Source: Teredinibacter turnerae (GTDB taxonomy: Bacteria > Pseudomonadota > Gammaproteobacteria > Pseudomonadales > Cellvibrionaceae). From it: a stretch of 64,000 nt of DNA. The stretch spans positions 372,001 through 436,000 of the forward strand of contig NZ_CP149817.1 in the NCBI RefSeq assembly GCF_037935975.1. The letters run 5' to 3'. This document shows, piece by piece, positions 47,752 through 56,072 of this stretch (positions are counted from its first letter, which is position 1; each line of letters starts with the position of its first letter). The notes beneath the pieces are model-generated. The model saw nothing but the letters and a program-made list of their open reading frames with translations. It was not told the DNA's origin and made no database searches. The position numbers and the translations under genes are program-made.

Positions 47752-48039
47752 ATGCCGGCCGTTTATTTTGATGTTGCCTGGCCCGATGGCGACTGTCAGA
47801 CCTATTACTCGCCGTCCACGGTGATCCACCAGACCTTTGAGGCTGGCGATGAATATCCGCTGGAGGACTTTGCGGCCCGGGTGAACAGTGCGCTGGAGCT
47901 GGCGTCTGCCCGGGTGCAGGCCAAATACGGTTTCGCTTGCAGTGCGGCGGCCGACGAACAACTGAAAATTAACCATAAAATTGTCGCCTTGCGCGAGCAG
48001 GGGGCCGCGGGCGCGGTGACTCTGCTGGCGTTTCGCTGA
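47752..48039 (+). CDS. Small Nit1C cluster protein, MSMEG_0570 family
   Basis: The 95-residue protein begins one base after the previous stop. It matches the MSMEG_0570 nitrogen-starvation family with WPDGDCQTYYSPSTVI near the N-terminus and EYPLEDFAARVNSALELASA. No catalytic residues are obvious and no function is assigned. Its constant presence in Nit1C clusters suggests a structural or carrier role for the pathway enzymes. Confidence 0.85.
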   Translation: MPAVYFDVAWPDGDCQTYYSPSTVIHQTFEAGDEYPLEDFAARVNSALELASARVQAKYGFACSAAADEQLKINHKIVALREQGAAGAVTLLAFR

Positions 48040-48059
48040 GCGCGGGGCTGGAGAAGCGA

Positions 48060-49358
48060 ATGAATACAACATCGGTCCATAGCAAAACACACCCGCGCGA
48101 CGCGGCCTATCCGGTCATTATTATCGGCGCAGGGCAGGCCGGGCTGGCGATGAGCTACTGGTTGCAGCAGCGGGATATCGACCATGTGATACTGGAAAAA
48201 GCAGCGACCTTCGCCGACGGCTGGCAGAGCCAGCGCTGGGATGCCTTTTGCCTGGTTACGCCCAACTGGCAGTGCCAGTTACCCGGTTACCCCTACCCTG
48301 GGGACGACTCCAATGGGTTTATGGTGAAAGACGAAATTGTCGCCTACCTGCAGGGCTATTTTGATTTCCTCAAGCCGCCGGTGGCGTTTTCCTCACCGGT
48401 CACGAATGTCGTGAAAACCGGTGCAGGGTTTCAGGTAGACACACCCTCGCAGACCTACACGGCGGCTCAGGTGGTGGTGGCCTGTGGCGCTTATCACACG
48501 CCGTTTACCTTGCCCTGCGCGGCGAAAATGCCCGCTACGATCACACATGTGCACACGCGGGATTACAAAAACCCGGACCAGTTGCCGCCGGGCGAGGTGT
48601 TAGTGGTGGGCACCGGGCAGTCCGGATGTCAGATCGCGGAGGATTTACACCTGGCGGGCCGCAAAGTGCACCTGTGTGTCGGCCAGGCGCCGCGGGTCAA
48701 CCGCCGTTACCGCGGCCAGGATGTGGTGAAGTGGCTGGATGATATGGGCTACTACGAGACCACTATCGATCAGCACCCTGAAGGAAAAAACGCGCCGAAA
48801 GCGACCAACCACTATGTCACCGGGCGCGACGGCGGGCGGGATTTGAATCTGCGTATCTTCGCCGAGCAGGGCATGCAGTTGTATGGTCGCTTACAGGATG
48901 CCGACCAGAGCGGGCTCAGTTTTCACGATGACCTGCACCAGAATCTCGATTATGCCGATGAGGTGGCGCGGCGGATTACTGATTCGATCGAAAAATATAT
49001 TCAGGAAAACGGCATTGTCGCTCCGGCAGACGACAACCTACACAGTGAATATGCGCCGCCGGTAAAAACGCGGCTGGATTTCAAGGCAGCGAATATCACC
49101 TCGGTGGTGTGGGCCACGGGTTTTAAAACCGACTACCACTGGTTGCGCCTGCCAGCGTTTGACGGCAGCGGCACACCCATGCAAAAGCGCGGTGTGTCGC
49201 CAGTCCACGGGCTCTATTTTCTTGGATTGAACTGGATGCACACCTGGGGTTCCGGTCGGTTTTACCACGTGGGGCAGGATGCGGAATTCTTGAGCAAGCA
49301 GATTCGACAGCAACGGGAAATGGCGCAGGGTGATGCAACAATGAGTGAAGCGGTTTAA
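48060..49358 (+). CDS. Flavin-dependent oxidoreductase of the Nit1C cluster, MSMEG_0569 family
   Basis: The 432-residue flavoprotein monooxygenase has an FAD Rossmann site at the N-terminus (VIIIGAGQAGLAMSYWLQ), TPNWQCQLPGYPY, and an NADPH site (VLVVGTGQSGCQIAEDL). The C-terminal ATG motif is VVWATGFKTDYHWL. This type oxidises amines, as flavin monooxygenases and N-hydroxylases do. It may form the oxime or nitrile precursor handled by the cluster (inference). It is the last Nit1C gene; a CTGGAGAAG site precedes it. Confidence 0.9.
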   Translation: MNTTSVHSKTHPRDAAYPVIIIGAGQAGLAMSYWLQQRDIDHVILEKAATFADGWQSQRWDAFCLVTPNWQCQLPGYPYPGDDSNGFMVKDEIVAYLQGYFDFLKPPVAFSSPVTNVVKTGAGFQVDTPSQTYTAAQVVVACGAYHTPFTLPCAAKMPATITHVHTRDYKNPDQLPPGEVLVVGTGQSGCQIAEDLHLAGRKVHLCVGQAPRVNRRYRGQDVVKWLDDMGYYETTIDQHPEGKNAPKATNHYVTGRDGGRDLNLRIFAEQGMQLYGRLQDADQSGLSFHDDLHQNLDYADEVARRITDSIEKYIQENGIVAPADDNLHSEYAPPVKTRLDFKAANITSVVWATGFKTDYHWLRLPAFDGSGTPMQKRGVSPVHGLYFLGLNWMHTWGSGRFYHVGQDAEFLSKQIRQQREMAQGDATMSEAV

Positions 49359-49532
49359 CGCCGTTGCGTTTGCGAAACACGCGTTTTGGCTGAGCCTGTC
49401 TATACAGTTGTCGAACGCTAGCCGCCGCTCGCTTTTTTAATCGTCCGCCAACCCAATGATGCGCGCGCGTTGTTTTGCTGGCGTAGCTCATGCATGGGTG
49501 AGCGGTTTTGCGATTAATCTGGTGAGTTAAAT

Positions 49533-50675
49533 ATGATCTCAGTTCTTCTGCCGCGCAGCCTGCGCCGTGGTTTCAGTGTGTTGTTGCGCGGAGTGTTACT
49601 TTGGCAATGTGTGATTCTATCGGTGCAGGCTGCACCGGCAAAACGCAAAGTGATTCTCGATGACGATGGTTTTGGCGTGGCCCAGTGGATGGTCGTGCAG
49701 GATGCGAACAGCGAGGTGCTGGGGGTAACCCAGGTCAGCGGCAATCGCTGGTTAGCGTGGAATACGCAGTGGGCGTTGCGCGCCCTGGAACTGGCTAATC
49801 GCAGTGATATTCCGGTGTATTCCGGGGCCGTGTTTCCACTGCTGAACACCGAAAAATCCACCCATTTGTGGGAGCAACGCTATGGCAAGTTAATCTGGAA
49901 AGGTGCCTGGCAGCGCGAGTGGGTGGAGGAGACCGAACAGAGCACCCCGACCTACCACGCCTGGAACGACGTGCCGGACCTTCCGGAAGGAAACCCCAGC
50001 ACCAAGGCGCAGGCCGAACATGCGGCGAATTTTATGATTCGCATGGTGCACCAATATCCTGGAGAGGTTTCGATTATCGCGACCGGGCCGCTCACCAATA
50101 TCGCGCTGGCACAGTCGCTCGACCCCGCGTTCGCCAGTCTCGCCAAGGAACTGGTTTATATGGGCGGCAGTTTGCAGCCGCAGCAAACGCTGAATAACAC
50201 CGCCGCGGCGCAGTTTGCGCGGGAGTTTATTAATTCTCCTCGGCGTGAATTCAATTGGCGCTGGGACCCGGAAGCGGTGCGTATTGCCCTGCGCGCGCCC
50301 TGGCGCAAAATCGTGATGGTGCCGGTCGATCCGTCCACCGATACCCAGCTGACCCCGGCGCTGTTAAAGAAAATGTCGCGCCGCGATAACGCGCTCAGCA
50401 AAGTGGTTGCCGGCCGCGAACCGAATTTTCCCCTGTGGGACGAAATCGCGACGGGTGTGTGGCTGGATGAGGGGTTGATTGCCGATGCAGCCGAACTCTA
50501 TATCGACTGCGTAAGCGAGTTTGGCCCGAGTTATGGGGATACGCTGTCCTGGTCGGAGGATTACCGTCCACACCTGGGGGAACAACTGCAAACAGTGGTT
50601 AAAGCCGTCGACGTTAAAGGGTTGGAAAAACTGATGATCAGATTGTTAAACCAGCCTTTATTCACTGGGCAATAG
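49533..50675 (+). CDS. Exported nucleoside-hydrolase-like protein
   Basis: The 380-residue protein has a signal peptide (hydrophobic stretch, then VQAAP). It shows the inosine/uridine nucleoside-hydrolase fold: SIIATGPLTNIALAQ, YMGGSL, and REFNWRWDPEAVRIAL with ribose-binding Glu/Asn, plus a late Asp in WDEIATGVWLDEG. The N-terminal calcium site, normally DxDxxxDD, reads DDDGFGVAQ, so two of its ligands are changed. It may therefore have altered activity or bind another metal. Export suggests scavenging nucleosides outside the cell. It stands alone after the Nit1C cluster. Confidence 0.78.
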   Translation: MISVLLPRSLRRGFSVLLRGVLLWQCVILSVQAAPAKRKVILDDDGFGVAQWMVVQDANSEVLGVTQVSGNRWLAWNTQWALRALELANRSDIPVYSGAVFPLLNTEKSTHLWEQRYGKLIWKGAWQREWVEETEQSTPTYHAWNDVPDLPEGNPSTKAQAEHAANFMIRMVHQYPGEVSIIATGPLTNIALAQSLDPAFASLAKELVYMGGSLQPQQTLNNTAAAQFAREFINSPRREFNWRWDPEAVRIALRAPWRKIVMVPVDPSTDTQLTPALLKKMSRRDNALSKVVAGREPNFPLWDEIATGVWLDEGLIADAAELYIDCVSEFGPSYGDTLSWSEDYRPHLGEQLQTVVKAVDVKGLEKLMIRLLNQPLFTGQ

Positions 50676-50708
50676 AAATTGCGAAGTTAACTGGCAGTGC
50701 AATGAAAT

Positions 50709-50752
50709 ACCGCCATTGCCCGAAGGACGCGCGATTAAATCCCTTTAATCGC
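50709..50752 (+). repeat. Dispersed intergenic hairpin repeat, copy D (internally deleted)
   Basis: It contains ACCGCCATTGCCC, as in copy E, then GAAGGACGC as in copy C, then a hairpin at 50731-50752 (GCGATTAAA / TTTAATCGC, four-base loop). The conserved middle of the longer copies is missing, showing that the hairpin end is kept while the body can be lost. It lies between convergent genes. Confidence 0.75.
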
Positions 50753-50778
50753 CGGCTTAATCGCATCGTCAATTCCAG

Positions 50779-51678
50779 CTAAAGATCGTTAATGTCGAGC
50801 CACAACTCTGGCCGATTGACAGGTGTTTTTGAGCTTAAATTCGGGTTGTCGATGTTCAGTACACGCCGTGATTTCAATTGCGCCCGTTCCAGCGCATTGC
50901 GAACATCCGGGTCGGCGAAAAAGTAACGGTCGAAACTGCCGTCGGCGATCGCTTTTTCCAGCCCGCTCTCCACGTCCCTGGCTAACGCTTTCTCACTGGG
51001 TGAGAAGTACAGGTAGTAAGGCATGGTATATATCAGCACCAGGCCCTTTTCGACGGTGAGGTTGAGATCCGCATAGTTGCGCATTTCCTGCCAGGGCTCG
51101 TGGACCCCGCGCGGAAAAGCATCAAAACGCCCGCCTTCCAACATGTAGAAAAGACCAGGCGTTTTCAGCGCAGTGACCACGTTAAGGCGCGCGCTTTTCA
51201 GAATCGCGGTATCAGCCCAGGTGTGGCCCTGGCCGAGTTTCAGGTAGCGCAGGTCGTCCAGTGTTTCGATGCGATCAAAGCGGGCTTGGTCGCCCTGGCG
51301 AATAAGGAACACGCGGTGTCCCATCAACCCCTTGTAGGCGGGAATCCGCACCGGTAAAAGCTTGGCTTCCATCTGGCGCGAGCCGCCTGTCCACATAACT
51401 GTGCGCTCCCCGGTGGCAACCATTTCCGTGAGCCGGGTGCGGCTCAAGACTTCACTGTCTTCTTGAAAACTGTAATCCCTATCGCTGTATGAAAGCCCGA
51501 GTTTCAGCAGGCCGAGCATGTAGCTGTCCTGGGAACGATCGATTTTTTGATGGTAGATACGCCCCTGCGCAAACGCCTGTGTGTATGGCAACAGCAAGAG
51601 CAGTAGCAACAGCAACAAGCGCGCGAAAACCTGCGTGTGGATCGATGTGCTGTGGGCGAACCTGACTTTTGTTCTCAT
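50779..51678 (-). CDS. Exported solute-binding-like protein
   Basis: The start at 51678 gives a 299-residue protein with an unusual signal peptide containing ten consecutive leucines (cleavage near AFAQG). The mature part has the two-lobed features of a family 3 periplasmic binding protein: SYSDRDYSFQED, VMWTGGSRQMEAKL, RIETLDDLRYLKLGQGHTWAD and DAFPRGVHEPWQEM. A late IADGSFDRYFFADPD helix is typical of the second lobe. No transporter genes are adjacent, so it may feed a distant transporter or act as a sensor. The ligand is unknown. Confidence 0.7.
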   Translation of the reverse strand: MRTKVRFAHSTSIHTQVFARLLLLLLLLLLPYTQAFAQGRIYHQKIDRSQDSYMLGLLKLGLSYSDRDYSFQEDSEVLSRTRLTEMVATGERTVMWTGGSRQMEAKLLPVRIPAYKGLMGHRVFLIRQGDQARFDRIETLDDLRYLKLGQGHTWADTAILKSARLNVVTALKTPGLFYMLEGGRFDAFPRGVHEPWQEMRNYADLNLTVEKGLVLIYTMPYYLYFSPSEKALARDVESGLEKAIADGSFDRYFFADPDVRNALERAQLKSRRVLNIDNPNLSSKTPVNRPELWLDINDL

Positions 51679-52017
51679 TGTGCAAACGGCTCCGAAACGG
51701 CTGAAGGGTGCCGGAAATCTATGTGTTATTGGGTATGATCGGTCTACTGGGCGCGTTAATTTTTGTTTGCGACCCGGTCGCACTGAATGGGCTGGCGTTA
51801 TTAGGTATTAGTTTCCGCCGTCTTGCCCTGAGCCTGGCGCCGATCAAGAACAAAGCGCATATTGCGGCGTACACATGTTGTGGCGTACAACAATTATCGG
51901 CGCCTAACTCATCAACTTTAGTCGAAACTAGCGGAGTCGGCCGGTTTTATTTGGGGCAATCTAGGGGGGAGCGTAAGGTTGGTTGTTGTGTGAAGGTTTG
52001 TATCTTGCGCGTACCTC
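51679..52017. other. Intergenic region, no supported gene
   Basis: A 140-residue forward frame over 51708-52130 crosses a terminator hairpin and has no family features, so I do not call it a gene. The promoter of the solute-binding gene should be at the left edge. Confidence 0.4.
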
Positions 52018-52045
52018 AAAAAAAACGGGGCTTGCGCCCCGTTTT
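52018..52045 (-). terminator. Rho-independent terminator after the CBM2-CBM6-GH62 gene
   Basis: A perfect 10-bp stem AAAACGGGGC / GCCCCGTTTT (52022-52031 and 52036-52045) with a four-base loop. On the reverse strand it is followed by a run of eight T, and it lies 82 bp beyond the GH62 stop. Confidence 0.85.
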
Positions 52046-52126
52046 ACACTTGTTGATTTGGCTTACTATTAATCGCGGTGCATCCTTACACCACCTATTA
52101 GCTTCGCAATTTTCTTCGCCAAGTTA

Positions 52127-54091
52127 CTAATTGAGATTCAGCACACCTAATCGGTAGGGTAGCGAGTTGTAATTGCCCCCCGCGTTGGGATTACGGCCCT
52201 GATAAAGATACTGCATATTACAGGCGTCAATTTCCATTTTCTGATCGTAGCCCGCACGCACCATTTCTCCGTGGCTGATATCGTTGGTCCACTGACCGCT
52301 CGGGAAGGAAACATTTTGCAAGCCCATAAACGGATTGGATTCGGATGTTTTATATGCCGTCCATGGGCCGTCTAGACTGTTGGATGTCCAGGCGCGAAAA
52401 AATCGTGGCCCGGACTGCCAGCCTTCGACAATCAACAGATATTGGTCTGCCCCTTTCACCTTGTACACGTTTGCCGCTTCGAACAGCACGTTCTGGGCTC
52501 CCGACATTACCGTGGTGTAGCCACTGAAGTTGGGGAAGTTGCCAATGCTGGTTTTTGACATGTACAGGGTACCGTCGTCGCGCGAGAAGAACAGATAGCA
52601 ATTTGCATCGTCACAGATAACCCAGAAATCGAGTGAATCGCTGGGTTCTCCCGCCAGCAAGGGCTGTTTGCGCGACCAGCTGTTCACATTACTGATATCC
52701 GTGGTAGTCGAATATGTGCCACCCCACTGAGTAATCAGGTACCAGCGGTTCTGCGGTGTAAAGTAGAACACCTGCGGTGCCACGGTATTGCCAACAGTGG
52801 TGTTGCGCATATAGTTTTGCGTTGCGCTTCCTGCTTGAGCGAAATCGCTGAAGTTCATGTAGATCGAGCCGTAGCTGCTGAGCCCGTTGTCGTACACGGT
52901 GGCGAATACATGGTAACGATCGTTGTACTTCACGATGGACGGGTCTTTGACCGAGGCCCAGCTCGTTTGCGCAGGGGAGATTACGGGTGAAGTCGAAGTC
53001 CAGGAAAGCTGACTGGGCAGCTCGCACCCGGTTTCATCTGGCGGGTCAATCGTGCCGCTAAAGGGGCCAATGTGAATCCAGTCCAGGTCCACATAGTCGT
53101 CCCCGCTCACCGTTACTCGTATCTTTTGGTACCCCGGCAGCAAGTGGACGGTACCGGCAGACCAGGTTTTAAATTGGCCCCAGTCGCTCACCTGCGGGGC
53201 GGTGAAGCTTTCAATGAGTGGTGTGTCGCATTGCGACAAGCTGAAGGTGCGGCCAGCCATAGCAGAGCCGGAGCGGATGGTCACATCGTAATCGCCTTCC
53301 TGCTCAACATACACCGTGTACTCCAGCCATTCGCCAGAGGTCATCCAGCCCACTGCGTAGCCACCACTGACCTGCTTGATATCGACGTCGGTATCGGTAC
53401 GGTAGTCACCACCCTCGTTGCCTGCGGAAGAGTCTTCATAGCCGGCCGGGTCAAAATCCTCGGCTTCGATAGTTGCAGGAACACTGGGCGCATACATCTG
53501 GAATGCGTTGTCGGAGCTGCTTGGGCAAACAGGGTTGATGCCGCCGGATGAGGACGAACTGGAGCTGCTTGACGAACTCGATGAGCTCGAGCTGCTGGAC
53601 GAACTGCTGCTCGATGATGTTGACGAAGAGGTGCTCGATGAAGAGCTAGAGGAAGAAGACGAGCTGCTGCTGGAGGACGACGAACTGGAACTGCTCGTGG
53701 AAGAGCCGCCGTTGCTGCCACAGGTAAGAATTGTCCCGGTGGAATCATTGCCCTCGCCGACGAACCCGAAACTCTGGCTCGCACCTGGAGCGATGGTTGC
53801 GTTCCAGCCAACTGGCGTTGCGCTGTAGGGGTTGCTCCCCGTCAAATTGGCATTCCACAAATTGGTGATGGACGAGCCGCCGTTTTGCTGCCAGCCCACG
53901 GACCAGGTACTGATTGTGGTATTGGTGTCGTTAGTGATGGTGATCTGCGCGCTAAAGCCAGACCCCCAATCGTTGGTGGTTGTGTAATCACATTCCAGTG
54001 CGACGGCTGATGCACAGGCCAGTGTGCTTACAAGCGCCAGATATAGGCTTCGCGCCTTGCGTGGTTTTTGAGTTTTATACGGGCTTTTCAT
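52127..54091 (-). CDS. Secreted GH62 arabinofuranosidase with CBM2 and CBM6
   Basis: The 654-residue protein has a signal peptide ending near ASAVA-LE. Residues about 30-122 are CBM2 (CDYTTTNDWGSGF, WNANLTGSNPYSATPVGWN) with its terminal Cys pair. A poly-serine linker of about 60 residues leads to CBM6 (about 190-345; VPATIEAEDFD, GGYAVGWMTSGEWLEYTVYV, YVDLDWIHIGPF). GH62 spans about 355-654 with VKDPSIVKYNDRYHVFAT, LDFWVICDD and LLIVEGWQ. CBM2 generally holds cellulose or xylan and CBM6 xylan-type chains, so the enzyme works on arabinoxylan in the plant wall. It is a paralogue of the GH62 lipoprotein at 40016. Confidence 0.93.
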   Translation of the reverse strand: MKSPYKTQKPRKARSLYLALVSTLACASAVALECDYTTTNDWGSGFSAQITITNDTNTTISTWSVGWQQNGGSSITNLWNANLTGSNPYSATPVGWNATIAPGASQSFGFVGEGNDSTGTILTCGSNGGSSTSSSSSSSSSSSSSSSSSSSSSTSSSTSSSSSSSSSSSSSSSSSSSSSSSSGGINPVCPSSSDNAFQMYAPSVPATIEAEDFDPAGYEDSSAGNEGGDYRTDTDVDIKQVSGGYAVGWMTSGEWLEYTVYVEQEGDYDVTIRSGSAMAGRTFSLSQCDTPLIESFTAPQVSDWGQFKTWSAGTVHLLPGYQKIRVTVSGDDYVDLDWIHIGPFSGTIDPPDETGCELPSQLSWTSTSPVISPAQTSWASVKDPSIVKYNDRYHVFATVYDNGLSSYGSIYMNFSDFAQAGSATQNYMRNTTVGNTVAPQVFYFTPQNRWYLITQWGGTYSTTTDISNVNSWSRKQPLLAGEPSDSLDFWVICDDANCYLFFSRDDGTLYMSKTSIGNFPNFSGYTTVMSGAQNVLFEAANVYKVKGADQYLLIVEGWQSGPRFFRAWTSNSLDGPWTAYKTSESNPFMGLQNVSFPSGQWTNDISHGEMVRAGYDQKMEIDACNMQYLYQGRNPNAGGNYNSLPYRLGVLNLN

Positions 54092-54786
54092 CGTCAGAAT
54101 TCCTCGCTTTCCTAATTGTAGGTGCCGCGTGAATGGCGAACGTGTTTATTGTTTTTATCGTTCTGTTGGGCTTAATTGAAGTTATGGTGAATAAGACAAC
54201 ATCGGGTTTAAAGCGAACAGGAGAATAGCAAGCTCATACCGAAGGCGATTGAACTTTTGGCGCAATTTCTTTGACTATTTGTGTTTGCGCTCAGCAAAAC
54301 CTTGAAATTTTGATGAGATCCAGGCGGAGAAAAAAATTAAATTCAATAAATCGCAAATAAAGTTACATTTATGGTGCCTTAACGGTAGTGAACGAATAGT
54401 TTCTGCCAATTTTTATAAATCTGCCAAGTTTTATAAAAAAGTGTCGAAGAACCCGTGGCGCAATCGCTAGTAGTCAATATGATCGATGATTTTCGCGTCT
54501 TTCGGAGCGTTTTTTAACGTCTTCGAAAATGGTATGTGTGTTTTAAACTTTTAATGGAAAACTGTTGGATGGTTTATATTTGTTGGGCCAAAGCGGAGGC
54601 TTGCTAGCTGTTAACATGGCAATGAAAATTGTGAGTCTAATAGGCGGGCATAAAGTATCACCGCTGCCCGAAAGGCAGTGTAAGCCGTTGAATTATCACA
54701 ATACTCATATATTGTCTTCAGTATTTTATGAGCGCGAGGCTAGGGGGTAGGGTATCTATTGAAACGTCGGGTTAATAGTCGCCGCG
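54092..54786. other. Long intergenic region upstream of the CBM2-GH62 gene
   Basis: The 695 bases lack a supported gene; a 61-residue forward frame at 54565-54750 has no features. An exact-length 18-bp tandem pair (CTGCCAATTTTTATAAAT at 54403-54420 and CTGCCAAGTTTTATAAAA at 54421-54438) lies about 310 bp upstream of the GH62 start and could be a binding site. Confidence 0.45.
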
Positions 54787-55845
54787 TTAATAGGTAGGTC
54801 CACTCCGACTTACATTATTGCTGACGCTAAAAAAAGCATCCAACAGGCCGGCAAAGGACTTGTGATCGATACTTTTTCCATGTGAAGTTTGGTCTAAAAT
54901 CCTTAAATCGGTGTGCGATGACTTTTTCGCGCTATCTCGCAGCTGCGCCATCAGTGCTGGGGGCGTGATTGCGTCATCTGCGCCAGCAATGAACAAAATC
55001 GGACAGGTGATCGAGCTTATTGCGTCAGCATTATTCGCAACCAGCAGGTTTGCATCTATATCAAGCTTTACAAATGGTTTTGCATAGAACGGCAGCAAGA
55101 CGTTTACCCAGCTTTGGATGTCGGGCGCGGTTGAGTCTAGGATCAAACCATCTACTCCGAATGTGGATGCAATATGAGTGGCCACAAAACCCCCCATCGA
55201 AAATCCATACACGATCAGCGTGGTGTTGCTCACAGCCGTTTTATTGGCAATGTGCTTGAACGCTCGCTCGGCTGCCTCAGTTAGGCTTGCTACGGTGAGC
55301 GGGCCTTCACTTTCGCCCATGCCTGGATAGTCCAGAGAGAAAACATTCCTCTGCGGTTCCAGAAACCGCTCGAGCGCGTGCATTTGCGGTACCAGGGTAA
55401 AACCGTTGCCGCCGAAGAATAAGAGCGTTTCCGAGGGATTTTTAGCAATGAACCCCGCAATGGCCAGGTTCGGTTCCGACAGGGATTCCTGAACAAAGTC
55501 ATGGCGCTTGTGTTTGCTGTTTAATTGGGTTGCACTGAATTGCTCAATACTTGAGATATAGTCGGCTTGTTTCGTCCGGTAGGTTTGCGTGAGTGCCCAG
55601 CTTCCATCCTCCAGTATCAGGGAGCCGTTTTCGGCGAGTTGTGCCAATGTGTGCTCGATGGTTGGAATCGGGTAAGCGGTGTTTTCGGCGAGTTCTGCCG
55701 AGGTGCTTGCGCCTTCACGAATTAGATAGTGAAGAACGGCCTGGCTGCGACTTCGCAAGAAGCTTTGCTCCTCAATACGAATATGGGTACACGCGGAAGA
55801 TCCGACACAGCAAAAAAGAAAAACAATCAGAGAGTGCTTTGTCAT
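54787..55845 (-). CDS. Lipoprotein alpha/beta hydrolase with winged-helix-like N-terminus
   Basis: The start at 55845 (MTKHSLIVFL) puts a lipobox Cys at residue 19 (GSSAC). Residues about 30-95 read like a winged helix: VLHYLIREGASTSAELAENT, IEHTLAQLAENGSLI and EDGSWALTQ. This fold usually binds DNA and is unexpected in an exported lipoprotein. The rest is an alpha/beta hydrolase: LLFFGGNGFT, YPGMGESEG, nucleophile Ser in VYGFSMGG, Asp in FIAGADDAITPP and His in TSHGKSID. It could be an esterase or peptidase of the outer membrane or periplasm; the substrate is unknown. The start could also be an upstream ATG at 55905, which would give a longer leader before the same Cys. Confidence 0.75.
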   Translation of the reverse strand: MTKHSLIVFLFCCVGSSACTHIRIEEQSFLRSRSQAVLHYLIREGASTSAELAENTAYPIPTIEHTLAQLAENGSLILEDGSWALTQTYRTKQADYISSIEQFSATQLNSKHKRHDFVQESLSEPNLAIAGFIAKNPSETLLFFGGNGFTLVPQMHALERFLEPQRNVFSLDYPGMGESEGPLTVASLTEAAERAFKHIANKTAVSNTTLIVYGFSMGGFVATHIASTFGVDGLILDSTAPDIQSWVNVLLPFYAKPFVKLDIDANLLVANNADAISSITCPILFIAGADDAITPPALMAQLRDSAKKSSHTDLRILDQTSHGKSIDHKSFAGLLDAFFSVSNNVSRSGPTY

Positions 55846-56072
55846 GCTCGACGTCCTTGTCGGGTGATGCCTTTTTTGCGGCGCATTTGCACAAAGGTGT
55901 GTCATTCATCTATGCACTAAGGCGCTGTTCCAATTTTCTTTAGTCTCGCAATCGGTATGTGATCTGCCGGTGAACAAAAATAGGGGCATTTGACATTGAC
56001 CCGGTAGTTACTATTGGATACCGGCTTGCCCAAACTCTATAATTGACGCCAATACACACCTGTGGAGTAATA

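Noticed and set aside
51708-52130. A 140-residue forward frame
   Set aside because: It crosses a strong terminator hairpin and ends inside the GH62 gene end; no family features.
52069-52130. Possible degenerate sixth copy of the hairpin repeat (TTAATCGCGGTGCATCCTT)
   Set aside because: Only short stretches match and no hairpin arm pairs, so similarity may be chance.
53508-53828. Forward frame rich in Glu, Leu and Asp
   Set aside because: It is the complement of the poly-serine linker of the GH62 gene.
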